Part shown: piece after piece, positions 43,801 through 55,800 of the stretch | Position numbering within the stretch: position 1 is the first letter of the stretch | Layout of the letters: each line of letters begins with the position of its first letter | DNA from: Aplectana chamaeleonis | Lineage: Eukaryota; Nematoda; Chromadorea; Rhabditida; Cosmocercidae | Length of the DNA stretch: 64,000 nt | Reading direction: 5' to 3' | Assembly: GCA_029168955.1 (NCBI GenBank) | Contig: JAPDOI010001756.1 | Coordinates: 1 to 64,000 of the forward strand | Notes under the pieces: generated by a model | What the model saw: only the letters and a program-made list of their open reading frames with translations | What the model was told of the DNA's origin: nothing | Database searches by the model: none | Position numbers and translations under genes: made by a program

Positions 43801-46800
43801 GTATACGACGCATTTTCCAGGCATCCTTGGTGTGATAAGAGTGCAGCCGGTTCAATTACCTTTTGCGGTACATTGATCCCGCCCAGCATCTGGAGGTCCT
43901 GTCCGTCCGGTGGTGACCCCAGTGCAGGCTAGGCGACCCAGCCGCAACGCGTGTGTGTGCCAACCGCGACGCGTGTTGGTGTGCCGACCGCCACGCGCGG
44001 TGGAGTGCTGACCGCGACGCGCGCTGGAGTGCCGACCGCGACACGAGCCGGAGTTCCGACCGCGACGCGCGTCGGAGTGCCTACCGCCACGCGCGTCGGT
44101 GTAAAGTAGTTCCTAAGCTAGGTATAACAGTCCTGTAAACTGTGGACTGCTGCTAAATAGGCCGCCAAACGCGACACATCGAGATGTCAACAGCCGGACA
44201 ACAGGCGGGCGTCGCTGGGCCACAGGCAGGTCTCAAGCTGACAATACGCGCGATTTGACTTGTCAACAGGGAGCGGTTCATGAGGTGACAACTTATGAAC
44301 CGGTTGTCGACGCCCCAGTTTGACTGAGTACGATTTTGGTTTGTTAGACACAACCGCTCGGCTTATATGATAAAGCTATCATAGGAGCGGCGCGGCTACC
44401 TCTCAAGCAATGATTGACGATACTTGTTTGGGCTTTGATACATAGACGATTCGTATTCGAAAGTCATGCGAACTCTGGCAAACTGGGGCGTCGACAACAG
44501 GTTGATCCGCCCACCATGAGTCACCGCTGGCCAACGCGCCGATATTCGGCGGGGCCGTGGCCGCGAGTTATGCTCTGGTCGATGTCGAGCTGTTGCACAG
44601 CAATTGCGGCCACGGGTTATGATCTCGTCGATGTCGAGCTGTTGCAGAGCTAATGCTCTAGATACAAGGGAAGTATACGACGCATTTTTCAGGCAGGCTG
44701 TGAATGATGAAAGCGCAGCCGGTTCAATTACCCAAGTTTGAGGTAAATTGGCGGCAGCTGATTAACACCTCTCGAAGCACTGGAACTCTAATGAAGTCCA
44801 CTCGACTGTGCTTCCTGTGCATCGTTGGCAGGGTTGCTGCTCGGCGCAACGGAGTTCGTAAAAATGGGAAAATTTTTGAAGAAAAATGAAAATTTGGTGA
44901 GGGTCGTAAAACTTTTGAGAAAGAGGATTTTTCTTCAAACCACTTGGAAAGCTAAAATGAGGTAGTAACAGTCGCCATCGATAGTAAGATTGCAGCTCGA
45001 AAACAGCTGTGTCTGCTGAGGCCATCACGAAATTCTACGTTACGGGGGTATACGGTAGTTTGGGCAAAGAATCATATTTCAGTCAGAAGTTTCTATTCAG
45101 GGGTTATTCGGTATGCTGAATACAAATGTTCATTTGTCGAAGGGGATCGTATAAATTTTTCAAATTCTTCCAGTTTTCGTCAACGGGGGGGGGAAGGTCG
45201 TAGCTTCGCCAAAAATTGTCACGACGGCCTGCTCAACCCTTATCGTCGAATCTTCTTGGCTCCTCAAGTGGATTCGCAAGGTCGAGCGGATCATTGTGTC
45301 GAACCTTGCTTGGCAAAGCTGGGTGACAAAAATGATTTAGTCCTTACCTGGAGTTTAAAATCTTAAAAATGTTGAAATGAAAAAAAAATGTTTTCTAATG
45401 TATTTAAAGACCTTTTCGTCCAAACTACCTTGCGTACCACGTTCTCTATTGTCCGTTTGTTTATATACCAAATTTATAACTACAACCTACATTTTGTGCA
45501 GTTTTTTCTATTCTGAGAAGTACAACAATTCTGAGAAGTACATTTTAACTTACGAGCGACCTCTAGAGCTCTTCATGTTTGGAAATGCTTTCGAGATCCT
45601 TCTCAAATTTTCTAAAGCCAACATTCTTGCGACTCATCATCACTAGTTGTGTCGTGGCACAGCCTTGCTTGAATTTGCCGATGTGAATGAGTCGTGCACA
45701 TCACCTATGAGCGGGGTTGTGTGTTCAAAATATCACAAAAAAATGACTATGAAACAGAAATATTTCACCACTTGAGGTCCTATTACTGTTAGTTGAGGCA
45801 TGGAAACATGACTTCACAATGGCAACATGGTCCGAGGGCTTTTGCCTACATTCCATGAGCGATGTTGCTGTTGCAAAGGCGCCGGTTTATTACTGGAGAA
45901 CCAAAATAATTTACCGACTCCTATGCTCCGTCCATAGCCAACGACCAGCGGCAGGCGTTAAGTCGCTGTAGAGTCGTACGTCAGCGCTCCAACGCTGGCG
46001 AATGACGCTCGACGGCTGGCGGATGCAACGTGCGCGAGGACGGCGCGGCAGGGTCAAGCGGGGCGCTGTGTAATTTTCCGAAATCGGAGCGTCCCTCCTT
46101 CCGGCCCACCAAAAAATTCACCACCCAAAATTTTTGTGATCCCCCCGAGGTGTAAATTTAGGATTTTTTTTTGCAAAAAGAATGTTAAAAATTTTAGGTA
46201 GTGGAAAGTGATCTCTATCTTTTCCACCTCCAGAAATTTTCATTTTTGGTCCGAAATATTTGCGATCCCCCCCACCGTTGAGAAATTTCACAACCCCGCT
46301 TGACCCTGCAGCACGGTGTTAACGATAGCATTCATAATATTAGTGGCAGCCGCTACAGCCGCTATGCCCCCAACGTCAGCGACAGGCCCACTATCCACTC
46401 TTCCTTCTCACCTAATTCCCAATGTCCCTACGGACGGTACTCTCGAGTACGTCCCCATCCATCTCCCACTCAAAACTCCCCTATCTCTCTTCAACATCTG
46501 CATTCCCCCAACTACATCTTGTCCCCCAACCTATAATCCTATCCCTCTTCTAAAACAACTCAACGACTGCACCCTCTCACCCTCAGTCGTCTTCGCGGGC
46601 AACTTCAATGCTCATAGCTTTTGCTCTTCACTTGACTCTGATGTTAGAGGAGAGGACGTGGAGGAATGGGCGGAGGAGTGCGACCTGGTTGTCCTAAACG
46701 ATGATCAGCCCACTCGCCTCCCTTCCATCGGCCGATCTTCCAGCCCAGACATTTCGCTCGTTTCCTCCAATCTTTCTAGTGCTTGCTCGTGGTCCACTTC

Positions 46801-49800
46801 TACAACTCTGTCCTAGTGATCACATTCTCATTTTCGTCCATACCGATCTCTCAAATTCTCTAGCCCCTTATTCTGGTATTCGTCACCGTTCTTATCTCAA
46901 TTTAGGCCTTGCAGACTGGAGCCTATTCAGAGAGGTTGCACTTCACCGAGCGGCTGAATATCCATGGAATGTGCACCAGAAAGAGCGTCACATATCCGAC
47001 GCTATCCGGAAGGCTATGAAAGCGGCCATACCAGAAGGACGTGTGAAAACTTTTTACCCTAATGTCACCAGGGAAATAATTCAGAAAATCAGGACAAGAG
47101 ATGAAAAGAGATCTGCCAACCATCTGGACCCGGAGGTCACTGAACTTGACGATGAGATTAGAAAAGACTTGGACAGGCACAAGAAAGACGAGTGGCAGGA
47201 GTTCACTGAAAAATTGAACTTCAAGGCAGATGGTGCTGCTACATGGAAAATCCTGAGAAAACTCTCCGGAAAAAACACCCCCGCCACCGTATCTACTATC
47301 GAGTTTGAGAACAATGTATTCAAGTCGGGAGAAGATGCCGCTTACGCGTTTGGCAAGACCTTCTTCATAACATGTGCGAAGCGAGGCTCGCGAAACCGAG
47401 TGACAGTAAGGGAGCTGTGCCGCCTTCCGCTTATGGGCACGGCTGACGCCTTCACTCCTGCGCTGGTGGAGAAGATGTGCGTAAAGGATATGCGTAATTC
47501 CAAAGCCATTGGACCGGACGGAATCTGTCCAGCAGTCCTGAAGAAGCTCCCCAGTGAATTTCTCTTGCTGCTCACCGATTTAATGAACACATCATTCCGA
47601 ACCTGCACACTGCCACAAGACTGGAAAACTGCAAATGTCATTCCTCTGCCTAAGCCCGGTAAATCGCTGTCATTAGCGAAAGGATACAGGCCAATAAGCC
47701 TTCTGTCACCTCTAGCCAAAGTTGCTGAAAAGCTTATCGTCAATGATTTGGCTCAGCATAATGAGAAACAACATCACCAGCACGGCTTCACGAAGCTATA
47801 TTCCACCACGACGGCGCTTTTGGAAATCGTTGGCTATGCCATCGACGGCTTCAACAAGAGAAAGCCCCTCAGGACCGTTGCTGTAGCCCTGGACTTGACA
47901 AAGGCATTCGACAGTGTTAACCTGGGTATTCTATCGGATAACATACTGAAGTCCTCTATTCCACCGTGGCAGAAGCGTTGGATAACAGCATTCGTCAAGG
48001 GCCGTCGAGCAAAAGTTATGCTTCAAAATCATGTCTCTAAAAGTATCCCCATAACTGCCGGTGTTCCGCAAGGCGGAGTCTTATCGCCCGCTCTGTTTAA
48101 TCTGTACTTAGAGGACATTTCGGCACCTCCCCAGGACATTAAAGTTGTCGCCTACGCTGATGATATGACTATCATGTGCCAAAACCGCGACATACAGGTG
48201 GCCGCGAGCAAGATCAACGAGTACCTGATTGATTTGAAAAGCTATTTCGATAACAAGATGCTCATTGTCTCAGCTGCCAAGTCTTCAGTATCAGTTTTCA
48301 CGACGGACCCCAGAGAGCACAGCGCCCATCCCGATGTCAGCTGGGGTGGAGATCGCCTAACTGCTGCTCGCTTCGTCAAACTACTCGGCCTTATACTCGA
48401 TCCGTCGCTGAAGTTTCACAAGAACACCGAGCAAAAGCAAGCAATTGTAAGAGCTAAACTCAATATGCTAAGGGCACTGGGAGGTACATCATGGGGCAGC
48501 AGTAAGGAAACTATTCTGACCACGTATAAGGCTATACTGCAGCCCGCCCTAGAGTATGCGGCACCGGTTTGGCAGCACTTAGTATCGGACTCATCCTGGA
48601 CTAAGGTGCAGCGTGTACAAAACGCTGCTCTTCGGATCGCCACCGGATGTGCTAGGAGTTCGCCAATCGAGCATTTACACACCGAGACACGGGTGCTACC
48701 AGTAAAGGAGCACTGTCAGCTCCAGGCCCAGCAACTGTATATCAACATCGTCAAGCAGCCCAACCACCCATCTTAGAGAGTACTTGAGCCTGTAAGAGAG
48801 AGAGGCATCAGAAAACCTTTTGCCGATGCTCCAGATAAAGTCAACCTGCAGAGATGGCGCGATTCACAAAAAGAACGCCTCCGTCTGTTGCGCGAGGAGC
48901 ACACCCAGTTCATTCGAGGGTATCTGGAAAAAGCGGCTGTTAATCCTATTCTGGGTACTGTGCCGCCTCGAGTTTCTGAGTCTGGAGTGTCAGCTTAGTG
49001 GACGTGCCAGATGCACTCTAGCCTCGTTGCGCTGTGGGCACTCAACGTTCCTGAAGTCCTACGTGAACAGGATCGAAAGTAGCACTCCCGATGTCTGCCC
49101 GGACTGTGGTGGTCCTGGTCACAATACCCTACACTTATTCAACTGCCCAAAAAAAAAACCCACAACATTGACTACAATAGACTTTTGGACGAATCCGACG
49201 CTGGTCGCCCAGTTTCTGAACCTATAGCAATTACCCTCTTCGCGGCTGCAAAGAAGAAGAAGAAGTGGTCGCTAGGGAGTGAGATTATTAACAAATGTAA
49301 AAGATGCAAACCCCCAGCGTCACTTGACGCAAGGACGTGGGCTATAGACGGAGCCTCAGGTCAGTGGTGTACTGTTGCAGTCATGAGCGACAGTCATGAC
49401 ATTTAGCACAAGTCGTAGCGGGACCAGCATCGGAGCAGTTGTCGCGTGTCCGTCGTAGCGACGTGTTGCGGAGGGCTGACATACTGCAAATGTACCGATG
49501 CCTGTCTTTGCCACTGTTGCTGTGCAGTGCACTACGACAGCGACAAGTTAAAAGAGCGGGAGGCGGTCACCGTGCAGAGCTACGCGACCGCGTGTCGCAA
49601 AACTATATTATTGGCCTCAGAGAAGAATCGAGAGCAAGCCTCACCTTGGTTATTGACTTTGAGCTCAACTGATGGAATCTGGGTTTTCATGAACGTACGA
49701 ATCTGGTAGTGGAGGTGTGCATATTTAATTACGTATTATGGAATCAGTGTTGTCTTAGCAACCTTTTTCTTCTGCCATTTAACAATTTTCGGGCTGTAGC

Positions 49801-52800
49801 TTATCAAAAGTTATGCTCCTTTTCGTCCCAGATTCGCTCATGGATTCCACAAGTTCTAGGTCTTATTTCTAGGTTTGAAAACATCACTAAGTCTGAGCTG
49901 CGTTCACAAGCCGAGGGATACGTGAGAGCGATTCAGTGGAATTTACACTATTATTACCGAGGATGTGCGTCTTGGAATTGGTGAGGTCCTTTGTTATATC
50001 AATGATGCAACTTTCAAAAGTTTCTAATTTGGCTATTTTTCGTTATTCAGGTTCTATCCCCATCACTATTCTCCATACATCTCGGATGTTGTTGATTTTT
50101 CTGAGATGAACATGAACTTCGACCTCGGCGAACCTTTCAGACCGTTCGAGCAATTGTTAGCTGTTCTTCCATCTGCCAGCGCTGACTGTCTTCCTCATCC
50201 CCTCAGGGTATATCGTTTTGCATGCTACTTTTCTAGGTCAGCTTTTTATGCCTTGTTGTTTTTTCCGACAGGTTTGCTGCAGCAGTTCTCGGTAGTGGAT
50301 ATCCGAAAATTGAGTAACGGGAACCTTATTCCCGTTACTCAATTCCAGCCCTATAACCCATTTCATTTGTATGATTTAAGGAGCTTATGTGCAACAAGGA
50401 ATCTCCTATTTCGGAATTCTACCCAACTGATTTCCGCACGGACCTCAATGGAAAGAAGAATGACTGGGAAGCAGTTGTGCTCGTCCCTTTCATTGAGGAA
50501 CAAAGACTTCTGGCCGCAATGGCAAGCAAAGTGTGTGTTTCCTGACAAGTAGTAAACTCATTTGTCATTGTGACACTGCGTATTTCTAGATGCCTTTACT
50601 CACAGAAGAAGAGAAAGTGCGGAATACCCCAGGAAACGTTTTGTTGTTCAAATCCTCTGAAGCAGAAAAGTAGGTTCTTCAAAAACTTTTCCCTTTGCAC
50701 TTCCATTGATCCCGTTTCATTTGAATTGCTCTGGTATCATTCCCTCTCCGTTCCTCCGTTTTCTTCTGTCCATTTTTCTCCCTTTTCGTTTTTGCCTTCT
50801 TTTTTTTCTGTTCATTTTTATATTCATTTTTTCGATTCTGTCTCTGACATATCTATACCACTACCTTTCCTCTGTGTCGTCCCTCCTTTTCCTTCCCAGT
50901 ATTCTTATTCATTTTTACTCTTCCTTTCCTTTTTATTTTCCTGCTTTCCTTCTCTCTCTCCTCTTTTTTCTCGTCCTCTCCCCTCTTCTCTCCTTTTTCA
51001 TCTCCACTCCTCGCCTCTACTTCCCTGTCCTCTGCTCTCTGCGCTTCTGTCTCCTCTCATATCTCCTCTCCCCTCAACCCCTCATCTCCCTCTTGTCCCT
51101 TTTCCTCTTTTCTCTCTTATTCTCTGCACTATTACCCTCCCCTCTCCACTCCTCTCTTTTCCTTTCCGCTTTTATTTTTGTTTATTAGGCCAGTTCCTCT
51201 ACCAGCCGACGCCTTTCATCTGGGTAGCCAGAGTGTCCGATGGGGACTTCTGCCAAATGTGAAAATGGATGTTTATTTCCCCGGTTTTCCCACAATGAAA
51301 CATTTGCCGCACACCGCTGAACTTAAACAGGTAGTGATTGGCCTGTCGACTCAGTGCACGGAAAGGGATGAGTTATGGACAAGTTTAGTCGCCTTGACGT
51401 TGCGCGCGCGACGCAAACAGGCTGCGTTCACGTTGTTGATTTCTTCATGAGGCCTATAGTAAACACGCTGTAGCGACGACAGTAACAATCCGACAAGTCA
51501 GAGCAAACCGGTGCTTTTGCGTGCGTACAAAACTTAAGTGGGGCTTATAGTGCAGTCTATTACAACAGTTTTCTGCCCGTTGAAGTAAAAGAGTGAAAGC
51601 ACCGTCTAAAAAGTACAGTACAATTTCACGAGGAAGGTACTGGTGGGAACCGGAATTTTTTTTTGTTTTTGCGCATTCCGAAAGCAGCCATCCGTAGTAT
51701 GAAATATCTGGGGCTAACCACACTCGAATATCGACGTGAAGTTTTCGACGTATGCGTGGTTCATAAGATTCTGTACTCTGCAGCCGTTTTCCTATCGGAA
51801 ACCTTTTTGGTGGTTTTTAGTACTAGTGACTGGCAGTCTTAGATGTTGTTACCTGGGCGTAGGTCCTCCATCCGAGCGAAATCATTCACTTCAGAGCTGT
51901 TTGCCTTTTTCTCAAAGTTACAAAAATTTCCCAGCAAAAGCTGACGTTTTCACAGTTCAAGGGAAGAATATCTGAGGTTCATCATAAACTTTAATTGACT
52001 TGAAGGTCTCGAAGTCGACTGTTTTCACCTTTTCATTTTTCTTTCATTTCTTTTACATTGATTGATTCTTCCCGAATGCTTTTTTGCCAAGTTTGGTTAA
52101 GAAATTATATTTCCTTCTTCCGCATGCCCGGACTGTGGTGCTCCCGGACACGACACGGCGCACTTGTTCATGTGCCCGAAGAGACCTACCTCCTTAACAA
52201 CAATGGACCTCTGGACGAATCCTGTGAAGGCCGCCCAGTTCCTCAACCTATGACAAAAACCACTTTGAGGCTGCAGAAGAAGAAGAACTTCCTTCTTTTT
52301 TTTTCTCACGCTTACCTTACATAAACGTAATAAAACTAACAATAACTGGTCCGCGGGCCCTCTTTCGTGTACTGGGTCCACAATTTTATAGTCGTTTTTG
52401 CTCAGGTTTGACTGATTGTGGTCATTAATTCTCCAGGTGAACGTCAAAGTATTCCAACAGGAATCCAAGCATCCATCCATGGTGCTCACAGTCACGAGAA
52501 GGAATGAGTTTGAAAAGGTGAATTCTATTGTAGCAGCTGTAACCTGTGTTCGCCTCTGATATATGAGCTAGTTCAGAAATCGCGTTCAGTCCGCAAAGTC
52601 TCATTATCGTAATCGAAGAAGCGAATCGGTTGTTTTGAGAATGATTTCTTCATTTTCATAGTTGAATTTTTTTTTAACAACCGCTTCGCTTCTACGATTG
52701 TGATAACGAGGACTGAACGCGATTGCGGAACTAAACTATATATCTTTCCAGGACATGTTGAATGTGGCAAGGGATATTCTAGATAAAGAGGTGTGTATCG

Positions 52801-55800
52801 ACTGGCCTATCCTGAAGGTGAGTTCTGTTTTACTCAAATAAGCTACGGTTCGGCATCATGTTATTCAAGCAGTTTAGATGGCTATTGTGGATTCTCTGTG
52901 GGCTGCTGGCAACAAATACACACGTAGTGATCTTGGTGATGTAAGTGAAGTCAGTTTGACCAAGGACGAAGTGGAGGTGATGGAGTCGATTTTATACGCT
53001 GAAAAGGATAGGCAAGTCTCGTCTTTCCAAATCTTCAACACTATCAATTATGTTCTACTATTACTGTTTTGCAGGTTGCTCTCTCGTTACGCCATCGACG
53101 CGAAAAGCGCGTGTTCGATCGTGTTTGTTCGACGTTTCGTCGGTGTCAGTTATGTCATAGAGGAAGGTGTGCTCCGACCAAGGAAACAATGGGCTGGTCC
53201 TAACGCTGTTCAACCCGTGCTGCTGCCACTTCTTGTTACGGTAACTTGTATTGAGTTAGTACACGAAAATGTAAACATTATCGAATCATCGGTTGCAAAT
53301 TTCTGGCCTCAATGGGTTTCAGCTTTCAGTGTGAAATCGTGCTGATTTTCGACAAAGTTACTGCAGATTTCTGCTATTCGAAGTTTTGACATTTCGCAGT
53401 AGTTTTTTCCATGAAGGTGGCCTCGGAACTCGCTCACTACTGAGGCAGAGCACCGGTCTACTTCGCTTTTAGCTCGTATTGACCGGGAGGGACTGATCCG
53501 ATCGGCCAACTCCGACGGGCCTCCGGGGTCAGACCAGGTCACTCTGTTTGAGCTTCAGTAAATGTTTTGAATACGACCCGATTGAGCGCCGATTCCCAGC
53601 GTCGAAAGTAAGTTTCCATGCCCGGTGCGGGCTAGGAACGTGTTGTGCATTGCAGATTGGAGGCGTGGATGCTGCTTTCTCCTTCCCCTCCACTGTCTCT
53701 CCCTCGGATGCGTCCCAATTCTGCAGTACACTTTGTAATGCTGGCTAATGCATCCAAAAGATGGACTTGATTGTTGCTTCTCTACATTTCAAAGTTTTCA
53801 GAATGTAATGGTTGAAGGTGGTCGAACTTTGCGGGACATTCCAGTTGCAGAGGCGTACCCAAAACACTCAAAGGTTGGGCTCATTTAGTTGTATCTGTTC
53901 GCTGTGGTTAAGAGCATTTCAAACAATCCAGGTTTTCGCTATGCTTCCGTCATGGGAAGGGTTTGGATACCCAGCTCTAGTGGACGCGGTCGACGATGAT
54001 GGTAAGTTTTCAAGTTTCGTCGGAAACATCGAATCTGTAGCTATCAATATGGTACACAATGCCCTATATAGAGCGCGAGTTCGTTCAGTATGGCACGAAA
54101 AATCACTTCACAGGACGAGACTTTCCACTATTCTACTCAGTTCCTACATCGCACTTCAACAGCATTATTAGTGAGCTCAAGCAGCGTTTTCGCTTCGTTC
54201 CCGGAAGGCTTTTTCCTCTGAGTAAATGGTTTTCAAGCAGTTTACTATTGACGAGCTCGCTACGTTAAAGACATTGTTCATGATGAAGAAATTTCCGTTT
54301 TTTCGCGTAAACGTAAGCTTTGGGTCCCTCTAAGAAGAGTAAGAACGGAACTACGGCGAAAAAACGGCCAAAAAGTGGGTGAAAATCTCTCGACCCAGCC
54401 AACGCAACGGGCAACCTCGCCCGCGTCATATAACAGTTCTCCTACTCAGTGTCGGAACAGTTGGTGTTCGTCTCACCAAGGGAACGGGAATCGATCTTTG
54501 AATACACTTTATCCCAATAGATTTTAATTTCCAAGCATGTGCATTAAACCATCCTATTTTTTGAAGAGTTTTAGGGTACCCGAAATAGAGAATGAAGTCA
54601 CTTACGCAAGAATTTCAATGCGCAAAAGAATTTCCGACGTTTGGCTCGATGCTTTGGCCGTAGTGAGCAATACATGCGAACAGGCATAATTAAATATTCA
54701 AGAGGTTTTTCTTTTGAACAGTCTTCCTCCAATATTTGAGAAGTTTATGGGGATTTTTCCCTATTATACTCTACTTTGCGAACTTGCCTTCTCAAAATCA
54801 TCGTAAACTAGAGTACGGTTCTTCATCGTGAACACTGCCTTTGATTGGGTTACACAGTGAGGTGCAAAACTGTAGAGCTACCCTACATTTTTTCTACTCT
54901 GTGGTACTTCCTCGCCCCATCACGTGTTTAATTACGTTACATTGGAACATGGAGACATACATATGTCTGATTGCATGGAGTGCCCTCGATGGGTTCGAAG
55001 TTTCCTATTGCCGAGTAGACTCGCCCAGTAATAGCGTGACGTGCCGGACTGCAAAAACGGGACAACTCCTCTCTCTCTGTGTGTAAGAGCGTCTTACCGC
55101 CATCTTCGAATGAGGCTGAAGCACCCTCGATGAACTTCATCAAGAGGGGCCGCACCCCTATGCTCGAGGTAGGCTTCCAACCTGTCACCATATCAAAATA
55201 GTTGTGAAGGGTTAGCGGCCGACTCTGAGATAATATTTCTCCCTTTCGATTTTTTTCATATTTTATTTATAAAATTTTTTAATGAAATTAAAAAATTTCG
55301 CTGAAGCTTTCGTTTTTAAGAGAGATAGACTCGATACCCAGATAAGGAGTGGATGTAGGGTGCCGCAATGATCTCCAAGCCACAAGCTTTTATGTGTGGA
55401 GCACATCTGATTCGTGTGGAATCGCTTGAGTAAGGCGGCTATCGATTCCATTCCGGGAGACGTACCGCCTAAGGCCAGCCATAACTTTTTGGAACTCGGT
55501 GAGCTTGCCAGGCGCACCCTCGCCTCGTTACGCTGTGGGCATACCCCTATGTTAATGTCATATCTGCATAAGATTGATAGTGGTAAGGCTGACAATTAAA
55601 CGGGTTGTGGTAACCACGGCCACACCAAAGTGCATTTATTTAACTGCCCGAGGAGACCTACAGCACTCGCTACAATGGGTTCGGAGGCGAATACCACTTT
55701 GGTTGCCCAGTTCCTGAACTTGTGACAAGGTTCTCTTCAACTTTCAATACCACACTTTATGAAGTATACGCAAAAACCGAAAAAGTATTGTTCGTTAACA

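Larger units (their letters stand above)
46310..49266 (+). mobile_element. LINE-E: 5'-truncated CR1-like LINE in XRN1 intron 13
   Basis: LINE-E belongs to the same family as LINE-B (protein blocks nearly the same). Family homology begins inside the endonuclease near 46395 and ends with the tail GCTGCAAAGAAGAAGAAGAA at 49266. The 5' edge is uncertain by about 80 bp. Orientation is sense to XRN1. Confidence 0.85.

Noticed and set aside
43953..44138. Repetitive Arg/Asp/Ala-rich small protein
   Set aside because: It is a translation of the 24-bp minisatellite and is open on both strands.
50570..51262. Long open frames over the pyrimidine-rich stretch that look like a membrane protein
   Set aside because: Pyrimidine-only sequence has no stop codons and encodes Ser/Pro/Leu/Phe by default; it is intron 17 of XRN1, with conserved exons on both sides.
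53387..53760. Additional XRN1 exons with acceptor-like sites in intron 22
   Set aside because: The translated products do not resemble XRN1, and exons 22 and 23 join in phase 0 with conserved sequence without them.
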